Assembly: GCA_015492915.1 (NCBI GenBank)
Contig: WGED01000454.1
Coordinates: 1-16,115 of the forward strand
Direction: 5' to 3'
DNA from: Cyclobacteriaceae bacterium
GTDB taxonomy: Bacteria > Bacteroidota > Bacteroidia > Cytophagales > Cyclobacteriaceae
Length of the DNA stretch: 16,115 bases
A program made the position numbers and the translations under genes. Positions 1-8,375 of this stretch are shown piece by piece (positions within the stretch are counted from its first letter, which is position 1; the number at the start of each line of letters is the position of its first letter). The notes beneath the pieces were generated by a model. The model did no database searches. It was not told the origin of the DNA and saw nothing but the letters and a program-made list of their open reading frames with translations.

Positions 1-1098
1 CGTCTCAAGCAACTGAACATCCGGGTTATCTGCCGGCATGACCTCAGCAGCCTTTTCAAAATATGGTAGCGCATTTTCCAGTGCTTCATTGGCTTTGGCC
101 AGATATTCTTCCTCATTTTTACGATAATCCTCAAGAGACATATCGTTGAGCTCTTTATAGATGTCACGGGCCATGTTATAATATACCACCGCAAGGTTGT
201 AATTAGCATCAAAATAATCCGGTTTTAACTCGATGGCCTTTTTATAATTTTCTATCGATTTTTCTGAATCTCCGATTTGATCATAAATGTATCCGAGGAA
301 ATAATAAAATGTCTCATTTGTTGGGTCCTTACTGATGGCGTCATTCAGCTCCTTGACCGCCTCGTCTTTCTGATCCATAAGAATAAGGGTCCGGATCTTT
401 TCCTGAATCAATTCTTTATCTCCGGGATATTTTTCCAACGCCTTATTGATAGTGTTTATCACCGCTCTCAGATCTTCTTTTTCGGCTCTGTATAAATAAA
501 TCAGCGTGCGATATGTATCCATATCGGCATGTCCTGTTTCTATGAGCTTATTATACTTTTCTATCGCCTGGTCAGTCAGGCCGGCTTGCTGAGCTGCTAC
601 CCCGCCATATAGCAACGCTGTGGTGTCAGCAGGCATGACTAATAATGCATCGCTAAAATTATCATATGCAGCTTTATAATCTTTCTTATTATACTCCTCT
701 GCACCTTTATTTAAGATGTAGGCATATAGCGCACTAAGCTCCTGATCGGCGAATATCACATAAGTGGAATTCTCCTTTTCCATTTCCTTAATCTTATTGA
801 AAGCATCTACTGCAGTCTTAAGGGCCGTTTCTTTATCTACCAAATCTTTAAATTGGGTACTGTCATCCATAAAGATTGCTTTATAGACCCTGCCTTTCAG
901 GTACCAGTTTTTGGCAGCTTTCGAAACTTTACCTTTTGCATCTATCTTAAATGCTTCATCGATTTCCGCCTTGGCAATATCCAACTTTCCCTGGGTCAAC
1001 GCGGTTTCTGCCTTAGTTACTTTACCTTTGGGCACATATTGTGCAGAGGCTACGATACTAAGGCTCAATAATAAAATTACAAAAAGTGGCTTTTTCAT
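1..1098 (-). CDS. Secreted tetratricopeptide repeat (TPR) protein, C-terminus cut by window edge
   Basis: I read this frame from an ATG at 1098 down to position 1 with no stop, giving 366 residues of an incomplete protein. It starts with a clear signal peptide (basic MKKP, then a leucine-rich core, then ASA before Q20), so the protein is exported to the periplasm or outer membrane. Residues from about 130 onward are TPR-like helical pairs, with patterns such as ALLYGGVAAQQAG..AIEKYNKLI and ETFYYFLGYIYDQIGDSEKSIENYKKAIELKPD, the latter a textbook TPR. TPR arrays bind protein partners; no catalytic motif is visible. It lies 66 bp downstream of gyrA on the same strand, so read-through transcription is possible, although a functional link to gyrase is not implied. 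The TPR call is firm; the specific role is unknown. Confidence 0.88.
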   Translation of the reverse strand, partial: MKKPLFVILLLSLSIVASAQYVPKGKVTKAETALTQGKLDIAKAEIDEAFKIDAKGKVSKAAKNWYLKGRVYKAIFMDDSTQFKDLVDKETALKTAVDAFNKIKEMEKENSTYVIFADQELSALYAYILNKGAEEYNKKDYKAAYDNFSDALLVMPADTTALLYGGVAAQQAGLTDQAIEKYNKLIETGHADMDTYRTLIYLYRAEKEDLRAVINTINKALEKYPGDKELIQEKIRTLILMDQKDEAVKELNDAISKDPTNETFYYFLGYIYDQIGDSEKSIENYKKAIELKPDYFDANYNLAVVYYNMARDIYKELNDMSLEDYRKNEEEYLAKANEALENALPYFEKAAEVMPADNPDVQLLET

Positions 1099-1164
1099 TT
1101 TTAACAGTATTGAGTTAACGATTTATTTCAAGATATTATTGATTTTTAAAAATAGTAAATTCTA

Positions 1165-3693
1165 TTATTCATTTTTGTCTTCAGACTCATCTTTTTGATC
1201 AGTCTTATCTGCTTTCCCCTCTTCACCATTTTCATTTTGTTCGTTGCTTTCCAGCTTTTTAATCACAGCTACCGATGAAATTTCATCATTTTCGTTCAGC
1301 CTGATCAGCTTTACTCCCTGGGTAGCCCGGCCCATAACTCTCAGATCTTTTACAGCCATACGTATGATGATACCCGACTTGTTGATGATCATCAGTTCAT
1401 CCGTATCCGTCACCTCCTTAATGGCTACAACCTTCCCGGTTTTTTCCGTGACATTCATGGTTTTTACACCTTTTCCTCCTCGGTGGGTAATACGATACTC
1501 CGAGACTTTGGATCGCTTTCCAAAACCTTTTTGCGATACTACGAGCAGATTGGCCTCCTCCCTTCTGATACATACCATGCCGATCACCTTGTCATTGGCG
1601 CTGTCCAGGCTAATGCCTTTTACTCCTGCGGCGACCCGTCCCATTGTTCTGACCTGCGTCTCATGAAAATGTATTGCCCGACCTGATTCAACTCCTATTA
1701 CAATATGATTGTCGCCGTTTGTCAGCCTGACCTCAAGGAGCCTGTCACCCTCGTTGATGGTGATGGCATTGATACCGTTTTGCCTTGGTCTGGAATAAGC
1801 TTCGAGCAGGGTCTTTTTCACCATACCTTTCTCGGTACACATCACAATGTAATGATTGTTGATGTAATCCTCGTCAGAGAGGTTTTTCACATTGATTACC
1901 GCGCGAACTGTGTCACCCGATTCAATATTGATCAGATTTTGCAATGCTCTGCCCCTGGCTGTTTTATTACCTTCCGGAATTTCATAAACACGTTTCCAGT
2001 ACACCTTACCATAGTCAGTAAAGATGAGGAGATAATTGTGCGTAGTGGCAATGAAAAGATGCTCTGCAAAATCATCTTCCTTGGTGGCCGTGCCCCTGCT
2101 GCCGACGCCTCCCCTGCCCTGCGTTCGATATTCGGCAAGCGGTGTCCGCTTAACATAGCCCTGATGAGAGATCGTGATCACCATCTCTTCATCAGGAATG
2201 ATATCCTCGATATTGATATCATCGGCGCTGTGTACGATTTCAGTACGTCTTTCATCGCCGTAGCGTTCTTTGATCACATTCAATTCATCCTTGATGATCT
2301 GCATCCTGATGTCCTCATTGGCGAGGATCTCCTTCAACTCTTTGATAAATTGCAGAAGTTCGTCATACTCTTTCTGAATTTTCTCCCTTTCCAGCCCTGT
2401 CAGCCTGTGCAGTCTCATGTCGAGAATTGCTCTTGCCTGAATCTCAGTCAGGTCAAAGTTTTTTATTAATCCCTCCCTGGCTGTTTCCGGATCACGGGAA
2501 CCCCTGATAAGTGCAATTATCTCGTCAAGATTGTCCAGCGCTATGAGATAGCCCTCCAGGATATGGGCACGCTTTTCGGCCTCATCAAGTTCAAACTGTG
2601 TCCTGCGAATAACTACCTCATGGCGATGATCTACATAATGCCTGATCAGGTCTTTCAGATTCAATGTCTGCGGTCTGCCCTTGACCAATGCTACATTATT
2701 GACACCAAACGAAGATTGAAGCTGTGTGTATTTGAAAAGATTATTTAAGACAATATTGGGAATGGCATCTTTTTTCAGGTCGTAAACCACACGTAGCCCT
2801 TGCTTGTCAGATTCATCACGGATATCAGAAATGCCTTCAATTTTCTTTTCATTGACCAATGCCGCTGTGCGCTCTATCATCGAAGCCTTGTTGACCATGT
2901 ATGGTATTTCGGTCACGATGATCTGTTCCTTGCCAGTTTTAGTCTGATCAAAATGGGCGCGGGCACGCAGCACAATTCTCCCCCTCCCGGTCTGAAAGGC
3001 ATTCACAACACCCTGATAGCCATAAATAATGCCACCTGTCGGGAAATCGGGTGCCAATACATATTTCATCAACTCACTTATCTCTATGTCTTTGTTGTCG
3101 ATATAGGCATTAATGCCATCGATAACTTCCGTGAGATTGTGCGGCGGCATATTGGTGGCCATCCCTACAGCGATACCTGAGGCTCCGTTGATTAGCAGGT
3201 TCGGGATACCTGCCGGTAAAACCGACGGCTCCTTGAGCGAGTCATCAAAATTCGGTTGATAATCAACCGTATTCTTATTGATATCTTTCAGCAATTCTTC
3301 CGCAATACGCCTTAGTCTGGCTTCTGTATATCGCATCGCAGCGGGCGAATCCCCATCGATGGAGCCGAAGTTTCCCTGGCCATCGACCAGAGGATACCTG
3401 AGCGACCATTCCTGCGCCATTCTCACCATGGAATCATAAACCGAGGAATCACCGTGCGGGTGATACTTACCGAGCACCTCTCCTACTATTCTGGCTGATT
3501 TTTTATAAGGCCGGTTATGTGTAACACCCAGTTCGAGCATTCCGTACAGCACCCTTCTGTGCACGGGTTTGAGCCCGTCACGCACATCCGGCAGTGCTCG
3601 TGAAATGATGACCGACATCGAATAATCGATGTATGCACCCCTCATTTCATCCTCAATATTTATGGGTATTATATGTCCTCCTGTTCTTTCCAA
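1165..3693 (-). CDS. gyrA: DNA gyrase subunit A
   Basis: GyrA is the breakage-reunion subunit of the GyrA2GyrB2 topoisomerase that puts negative supercoils into DNA. The 842-residue protein is full length. The N-terminal winged-helix/tower region has the catalytic tyrosine in AAMRYTEARL (Y122), and the quinolone region reads HPHGDSSVYD with S83 and D87, the residues of a quinolone-susceptible enzyme; numbering coincides with E. coli. The C-terminal beta-pinwheel carries a GyrA box written QGRGGVG (Q525-G531) and a later HRGGKG copy, and ends in an acidic, low-complexity tail (about the last 30 residues). The start is TTG at 3693: it is preceded in frame by a TGA five codons upstream, and the next ATG (M17) would cut into the conserved IEDEMRGAYIDYSM segment. 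Distinguishing it from ParC rests on the GyrA box and length. Confidence 0.97.
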   Translation of the reverse strand: MERTGGHIIPINIEDEMRGAYIDYSMSVIISRALPDVRDGLKPVHRRVLYGMLELGVTHNRPYKKSARIVGEVLGKYHPHGDSSVYDSMVRMAQEWSLRYPLVDGQGNFGSIDGDSPAAMRYTEARLRRIAEELLKDINKNTVDYQPNFDDSLKEPSVLPAGIPNLLINGASGIAVGMATNMPPHNLTEVIDGINAYIDNKDIEISELMKYVLAPDFPTGGIIYGYQGVVNAFQTGRGRIVLRARAHFDQTKTGKEQIIVTEIPYMVNKASMIERTAALVNEKKIEGISDIRDESDKQGLRVVYDLKKDAIPNIVLNNLFKYTQLQSSFGVNNVALVKGRPQTLNLKDLIRHYVDHRHEVVIRRTQFELDEAEKRAHILEGYLIALDNLDEIIALIRGSRDPETAREGLIKNFDLTEIQARAILDMRLHRLTGLEREKIQKEYDELLQFIKELKEILANEDIRMQIIKDELNVIKERYGDERRTEIVHSADDINIEDIIPDEEMVITISHQGYVKRTPLAEYRTQGRGGVGSRGTATKEDDFAEHLFIATTHNYLLIFTDYGKVYWKRVYEIPEGNKTARGRALQNLINIESGDTVRAVINVKNLSDEDYINNHYIVMCTEKGMVKKTLLEAYSRPRQNGINAITINEGDRLLEVRLTNGDNHIVIGVESGRAIHFHETQVRTMGRVAAGVKGISLDSANDKVIGMVCIRREEANLLVVSQKGFGKRSKVSEYRITHRGGKGVKTMNVTEKTGKVVAIKEVTDTDELMIINKSGIIIRMAVKDLRVMGRATQGVKLIRLNENDEISSVAVIKKLESNEQNENGEEGKADKTDQKDESEDKNE

Positions 3694-3735
3694 AATATTA
3701 CGTTTTCAAATTCTAAAAATTCGGCGCAATTTAAT

Positions 3736-3768
3736 CAAAAATTATGAGAGTGCTGTGTTTAGATTCAA
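3736..3768 (-). promoter_or_regulatory. Possible gyrA promoter
   Basis: On the minus strand there is TTG (3766-3768), a 21-base spacer and TAATTTTTG (3744-3736). This resembles the Bacteroidota pattern TTG - 17 to 23 bases - TAnnTTTG, but with one extra base inside the -7 element. It would give a leader of about 35 bases before the TTG start. Weak, because of the imperfect -7 match. Confidence 0.28.
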
Positions 3769-3847
3769 ATTTCAAGCCAGTAAATAACAATCTTGGAAAA
3801 ACGATGATTTTGACCCTTATGAGAGCGAAAAAGGATGATGGTCGAGG

Positions 3848-4891
3848 CTAATTTTTTCCTTTATATTTTTTCTGGTGCATCTTCAGTTTGGGGTACAACT
3901 GGCCAATCTTTGGGTTTTGTTCTTTGTAGAACGGCTGCCCCCTGAATTCCCTGCTGCCATGGACATGTTTCAGTTGTGTTTGACATGATTTTATCGGACA
4001 CCTTCTGATCTCGGGCAGTTTCATTCTCACTCCAACATTTACATAAAGAGCAGGTTGATTAAACTGGATGCCACCTGCCGCCACATCACCTGCAGGCAGA
4101 GCGATTGTATAGTTTTTATACTCAAATGACGGCCTCACAAAAACCCAGAAATATTCTGAAAATTCATATTCGAGTGGAATGCCAATGTTGAAAAACAGAC
4201 CATTTTGCAACACACTCTTATCGTATTGCCCCCCATATTTTACTTTGCCGATTCTGATGTCCACATTGTAATCCCATCCCTTAAGATGATACACCTTCGC
4301 TCCAATGTAAAAGTAATACCTGAACATCGTCGCTAATGTAAAATTGGTCTTGTATGGCCATTGTCCCTGATTCTTGGGTTTAAGTTGATTTACCTTGTGA
4401 AACTCATAGGAAATTCCACCCCCGATCCTGAATCTATCGATATCAAACTGAAGACTCGCATCAACCGGTATGCTGAAGCCACTGCCTTTATATTTATTTT
4501 CTGCGCTATCGGTATAGAGTATCCGGTTATCGCTTCCCGTGGCGATGCTCATTGTTCCACTCACAGGAGCCGGCGCATTAAGCCAATCCGTCACGCCTGT
4601 ATAATCCACTTGGTTCCCATTGACCGTGTAAGTGCCCAGCATGATAAGTTTATCGGGGGTTTCCAATACATCTGCCGGCACGACATGGCTGTAGAATGTA
4701 TGGCCGTACCCAACTGAGACATTTGCAGAAAACTTATTTAAAAACCGCCTGAATCCACTGCCCTTTTTGATGCCTTCGCCATTCCAGCCCTGGTAGGCAT
4801 GCTGATAGGGATTGAAAGCCTGGGCTCTTGCCTCAAAGCAGGCAAAAGATAGGCCAATGATCATGAAAAGTATGCAAAAATTCTTCAGCAT
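3848..4891 (-). CDS. Putative outer-membrane beta-barrel protein with basic CX4C C-terminal tail
   Basis: I do not recognise a named family. The 347-residue product begins with a signal peptide (hydrophobic residues 5-19, then EARAQA, cleavage likely after A23 or A25). Residues about 55-295 alternate polar and hydrophobic/aromatic residues in short strands separated by Gly/Asn turns (for example FSANVSVGYGHTFYSHV, FRIGGGISYEFHKV, FTLATMFRYYFYIGAKVYHL, PALYVNVGVRMKL), as in outer-membrane barrels. After the last predicted strand comes a tail of about 50 residues, very rich in Lys/Arg, with C298 and C303 in RCPIKSC followed by KHVHG and RGQPFY. A barrel normally ends at its last strand, so this tail should sit in the periplasm. 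It is transcribed away from the ABC operon and sits upstream of gyrA, 154 bp away. Confidence 0.75.
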   Translation of the reverse strand: MLKNFCILFMIIGLSFACFEARAQAFNPYQHAYQGWNGEGIKKGSGFRRFLNKFSANVSVGYGHTFYSHVVPADVLETPDKLIMLGTYTVNGNQVDYTGVTDWLNAPAPVSGTMSIATGSDNRILYTDSAENKYKGSGFSIPVDASLQFDIDRFRIGGGISYEFHKVNQLKPKNQGQWPYKTNFTLATMFRYYFYIGAKVYHLKGWDYNVDIRIGKVKYGGQYDKSVLQNGLFFNIGIPLEYEFSEYFWVFVRPSFEYKNYTIALPAGDVAAGGIQFNQPALYVNVGVRMKLPEIRRCPIKSCQTQLKHVHGSREFRGQPFYKEQNPKIGQLYPKLKMHQKKYKGKN

Positions 4892-4914
4892 ATTATGCTC
4901 CGGAAGCTAAAGGT

Positions 4915-4922
4915 CAAAATTA
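4915..4922 (-). promoter_or_regulatory. Candidate -7 promoter element of the barrel-protein gene
   Basis: The minus strand reads TAATTTTG here, an exact match to TAnnTTTG. Transcription would start about 17 bases before the ATG at 4891. The nearest upstream TTG is 25 bases away, a little longer than the usual 17-23, so the -33 box is uncertain. Confidence 0.4.
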
Positions 4923-5164
4923 TAAATGAATACACTTACAGGCGAATCAAAATTTCAAAATAAGGTACAAGCCGTTTATAATCGATTTTTTGGCCATGGT
5001 ATAATAATTCGTTCCGTTTCATGAATATTTTATCATTTTTGCGGGATAAGATCGTATGTAATTGTACAGCTTATTCGATCAAACATTGTTTCCCTGACTA
5101 CCTGCGCGTGATGAGCCGGCAAACTCATATTTTGTAACATAACGCGAGAATTTAACGAAGTGGT

Positions 5165-5848
5165 ATGATCTCATTGAAAAACATCACCAAATCCTATCAG
5201 GTGGGCAACCACTCCCTTGAAGTGTTGAAAAAAATTTCCCTCGAGATCGGAGCCGGTGAACTGGTCTCCATCATGGGGTCATCCGGCTCGGGCAAATCGA
5301 CAATGCTCAATATCCTGGGTATTCTCGACGAGTATGATTCGGGTACTTATACACTCGATAATACACTAATCAAAAACCTTTCAGAAAGGAAGGCTGCTTT
5401 TTATCGCAATCGCTTCATCGGATTTGTGTTCCAGTCATTCAATCTGCTCTCCTTTAAAAATGCCATGGAAAATGTGGCATTACCACTTTACTATCAGAAG
5501 GTGAGCAGGAGGAAGAGGAACAAAAAAGCCCTTGAATACCTCGAAATGGTGGGTTTGAAGGAATGGGCCGAGCATATGCCTTCCGAATTATCTGGTGGAC
5601 AAAAACAACGAATTGCCATAGCCAGAGCGCTGATCTCGAACCCCAAAGTGATCCTGGCCGACGAACCAACCGGAGCACTTGATTCAAAAACATCGGAAGA
5701 GGTGATGGACATTTTCAGAGAAGTCAACAAAAAAGGCATGACCGTACTCATCGTAACCCATGAGCACGATATCGCCTCCAAAACAGACCGTATCATCCAA
5801 CTTAAAGACGGGGTGATCATCGATGAGAAAATGACAATTTCTGCGTAA
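5165..5848 (+). CDS. ABC transporter ATP-binding protein, MacB/LolD type
   Basis: This is the cytoplasmic ATPase that powers the neighbouring permeases. All nucleotide-binding motifs are intact: Walker A GSSGSGKS (38-45), Q-loop Q90 in FVFQSFNLL, signature LSGGQ (142-146), Walker B VILADE (162-167) with catalytic E167, D-loop ALD (171-173) and switch H199 in VTHE. The 227-residue length and the wording SFNLLSFKNAMENVALPL are typical of the MacB/LolD/FtsE branch, whose members work by mechanotransmission across the inner membrane rather than by classical substrate transport. It is the first gene of a four-gene operon; the next ATG follows after 13 bases. The substrate cannot be read from the ATPase. 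LolD is an alternative but LolC/E are not its partners here. Confidence 0.95.
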   Translation: MISLKNITKSYQVGNHSLEVLKKISLEIGAGELVSIMGSSGSGKSTMLNILGILDEYDSGTYTLDNTLIKNLSERKAAFYRNRFIGFVFQSFNLLSFKNAMENVALPLYYQKVSRRKRNKKALEYLEMVGLKEWAEHMPSELSGGQKQRIAIARALISNPKVILADEPTGALDSKTSEEVMDIFREVNKKGMTVLIVTHEHDIASKTDRIIQLKDGVIIDEKMTISA

Positions 5849-5861
5849 AAACCGGAGGAGA

Positions 5862-7106
5862 ATGTTCGATATAGACAAATGGCAGGAGATATTATTTACG
5901 ATACGCAAAAATAAACTGCGCACATTTCTCACAGCCTTCAGCGTAGCATGGGGCATTTTCATGCTGATGATCCTGCTCGGTTTCGGTTCAGGACTGCAGC
6001 ATGGTGTGGAGGCTGACTTTAGCAGGAATGCGATGAATACCCTGTGGATATTTCCCGGCAGGACCAGCGAACCCTATCGCGGCATGAAACCCGGGCGTAA
6101 TATTTCACTTAAAAACGAAGACCTTACATACCTGAAGGAAAAGGTAAACGGGCTGGAGCACATCACGGGTCGGTTTTACTGCTGGGGCGAATTCGTTGTG
6201 CGGTACAAGGACAGATACTCCTCCTTTGATGTGACGGGCATTACCCCGGAAATGATATTTATTGAAAATCAGACTCTTCTTCATGGCCGGTACATCAATA
6301 AAGCCGATATGGATCAACGCCGTAAGGTGACCATTCTCGGTACTAAAGTGGTCGAAAATCTTTTTGGTGACGAGAACCCCGTCGGAAAATGGATTGATGT
6401 GCGTGGCATTCCATATAAAGTTGTCGGAGTTTACGAAGATCAGGGCGATGAAGGAGAGAAAAACCGCATCTTTATTCCACTAAGTACCGCACAACTGGCA
6501 TATAATGCCAAAAACCGGCTGCACGGTATCATGTACACCATGGGTGATGCGACGGTGAAGGAAAGCCGGGTAATGGAAGAGAATACGAGGAAATTACTGG
6601 CTGCCAAACACCAATTCAGCCCTGATGACACCAAGGCAGTGTTTATCTGGAACAGCACAGAGAATTTTTATAAGTTCATAAGCCTCTTTTTCGGCATCAG
6701 GATATTTCTATGGATTATCGGCATTTTTACGATCATCGCCGGCATAGTGGGGGTGAGTAATATCATGCTGATCATTGTGAAAGATCGCACCAGGGAGATC
6801 GGTATTCGAAAAGCCCTCGGCGCCACACCGAATTCCATTGTCGGCCTTTTTTTACAGGAATCTATCCTGATCACCGTCGTGGCTGGCTATACAGGCCTGA
6901 TCACAGGCATAGCATTTATCGAAGCGATAAAATGGGCGCTGAATGAATTCGCAGTGGATGCGCCTTACTTCAAAGATCCCGACATCAGTATTTACACGGC
7001 AGTGGCAGCAACCATTCTGCTGGTCATCTCCGGTGCCCTGGCGGGATATTTCCCGGCAAGGAAAGCAGCAAACGTCAATCCGATTGTAGCACTTAAAGAG
7101 GAATAG
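5862..7106 (+). CDS. MacB-like ABC transporter permease, first paralogue
   Basis: A 414-residue inner-membrane permease of the MacB/FtsX superfamily. Layout: amphipathic start FDIDKWQEILFTIRKNKLRT, TM1 at about 21-43, a large periplasmic domain (about 45-275, MacB_PCD-like), then TM2 (about 278-305), the cytoplasmic coupling segment DRTREIGIRKALGA that contacts the ATPase, TM3 (about 325-350) and TM4 (about 375-395) ending FPARKAANVNPIVALKEE. These are the classic MacB elements. The start ATG is preceded by GGAGGAG (5852-5858), one of the few good Shine-Dalgarno-like sites in the window, 13 bases after the ATPase stop. The following gene is its close paralogue and begins 3 bases on, so the two probably form a heterodimer. 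The exported substrate is unknown. Confidence 0.94.
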   Translation: MFDIDKWQEILFTIRKNKLRTFLTAFSVAWGIFMLMILLGFGSGLQHGVEADFSRNAMNTLWIFPGRTSEPYRGMKPGRNISLKNEDLTYLKEKVNGLEHITGRFYCWGEFVVRYKDRYSSFDVTGITPEMIFIENQTLLHGRYINKADMDQRRKVTILGTKVVENLFGDENPVGKWIDVRGIPYKVVGVYEDQGDEGEKNRIFIPLSTAQLAYNAKNRLHGIMYTMGDATVKESRVMEENTRKLLAAKHQFSPDDTKAVFIWNSTENFYKFISLFFGIRIFLWIIGIFTIIAGIVGVSNIMLIIVKDRTREIGIRKALGATPNSIVGLFLQESILITVVAGYTGLITGIAFIEAIKWALNEFAVDAPYFKDPDISIYTAVAATILLVISGALAGYFPARKAANVNPIVALKEE

Positions 7107-7108
7107 CG

Positions 7109-8359
7109 ATGTTTGACTACGATAAATGGCAGGAAATATATAACACGATCAAAAAAAACAAGCTGCGAACGCTGCTCACCATGTTTGGCGTGTTCTGGGG
7201 TATATTCATGCTGCTCATCCTGATGGGTTCCGGCAATGGTCTGGAAAACGGCGTCAGCAAGCAGTTTGAAGGCTGGGCCAGCAACGGTGGTTTTCTCTGG
7301 AGCGAGAAAACCACGATGCCCTACAATGGTATGCAACCCGGCAGGTATATCCGGTTTAGAAATGAAGACCGGAAAGCTCTCTTATCGAAAGTGGAAGGGC
7401 TTAAATACCTCGCTCCCAGGCTCAACCTCGGCAATAACACGGTAGTCTGGCAAGATCGATCGGGTTCATTCCGGATAAACGGTGATTATCCCGAATATCA
7501 GCATGTTCAAAAAGTTGATATGCTGACGGGAAGGCATCTCAACCACCTTGACATCAAAGATTACAGGAAAGTCGCCGTTATCGGCAACTATGTGAGGAAT
7601 GTGCTTTTTGGCCCCGGCGAGGATCCTGTGGGAAAGTACATCAGGATAAATAACATTTATTTCATGGTGATAGGGGTATTTCGCTCACGGCGAACGGCTG
7701 AACAGGCGGAACGCGACGAACAGACGATCTACCTGCCTTTTTCCACCTTTCAGCGGGCATTTAATTACGGCAATCGTATCAGTTGGTTTGCTTTTACAGC
7801 AAAACCGGGTGTACATGTGAGCGATGTAGAGCAAGATATCAAAAGAGTTTTGTCGGAGCGTCACAATGTGCATCCAGATGATAAAAGCGCCTTCGGATCC
7901 GCTAATCTCGAAGAAGAATTCAGCAGGATAAACCGCCTGTTTGACGGCATCGATATTTTTGTCTGGATCGTCGGAATCGGCACCTTAATGGCCGGCGTCA
8001 TCAGTGTAAGCAATATCATGCTGATCATCGTAAAAGAACGTACAAAAGAGATCGGAATCAGAAAATCACTCGGCGCTACACCGGCATCCATCATCGGGCT
8101 GATCATGCAGGAATCCATATTCATTACCCTCATTGCCGGGTACATGGGTTTGGTGACCGGTGTGCTGGTTCTGTCCGGCATTTCCTATGCCATGGAAGAA
8201 TTTAATTTGGATACCGGTATGTTCGCCAGCCCCAGCGTTAATATACAAACTGCTTTAGTATCACTGCTGATACTTGTGGCCGGCGGCGCCCTGGCAGGAC
8301 TGATGCCGGCAACAAGAGCGGTAAGGATAAACCCAATAGAAGCATTACATTCGGAATAA
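7109..8359 (+). CDS. MacB-like ABC transporter permease, second paralogue
   Basis: A 416-residue paralogue of the preceding gene, with the same order: amphipathic FDYDKWQEIYNTIKKNKLRT, TM1 (about 21-43), periplasmic domain, then a three-TM C-terminal block with the coupling segment ERTKEIGIRKSLGA and the end MPATRAVRINPIEALHSE. The first 45 residues and the last 140 are clearly alignable with the first permease, while the periplasmic domains have drifted apart, as expected if the two halves of a heterodimer took on different surfaces. Only two bases separate its ATG from the preceding stop, so translational coupling is likely. Most studied MacB proteins are homodimers with a fused ATPase; here the ATPase is a separate gene. 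Confidence 0.94.
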   Translation: MFDYDKWQEIYNTIKKNKLRTLLTMFGVFWGIFMLLILMGSGNGLENGVSKQFEGWASNGGFLWSEKTTMPYNGMQPGRYIRFRNEDRKALLSKVEGLKYLAPRLNLGNNTVVWQDRSGSFRINGDYPEYQHVQKVDMLTGRHLNHLDIKDYRKVAVIGNYVRNVLFGPGEDPVGKYIRINNIYFMVIGVFRSRRTAEQAERDEQTIYLPFSTFQRAFNYGNRISWFAFTAKPGVHVSDVEQDIKRVLSERHNVHPDDKSAFGSANLEEEFSRINRLFDGIDIFVWIVGIGTLMAGVISVSNIMLIIVKERTKEIGIRKSLGATPASIIGLIMQESIFITLIAGYMGLVTGVLVLSGISYAMEEFNLDTGMFASPSVNIQTALVSLLILVAGGALAGLMPATRAVRINPIEALHSE

Positions 8360-8375
8360 CTAAATCATATAAAAA

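Noticed and set aside
1705..2469. 254-codon open frame on the plus strand
   Set aside because: It lies wholly antisense to gyrA, has no recognisable domain and reflects codon bias of the real gene.
3439..3447. Quinolone-resistance change in GyrA
   Set aside because: S83 and S84 and D87 are the usual susceptible-type residues, so no resistance change is seen.
5085..5135. Promoter for the ABC operon with TATTTTG near 5129
   Set aside because: The -7 match is one base short and the nearest TTG is about 41 bases away, so I do not call it.
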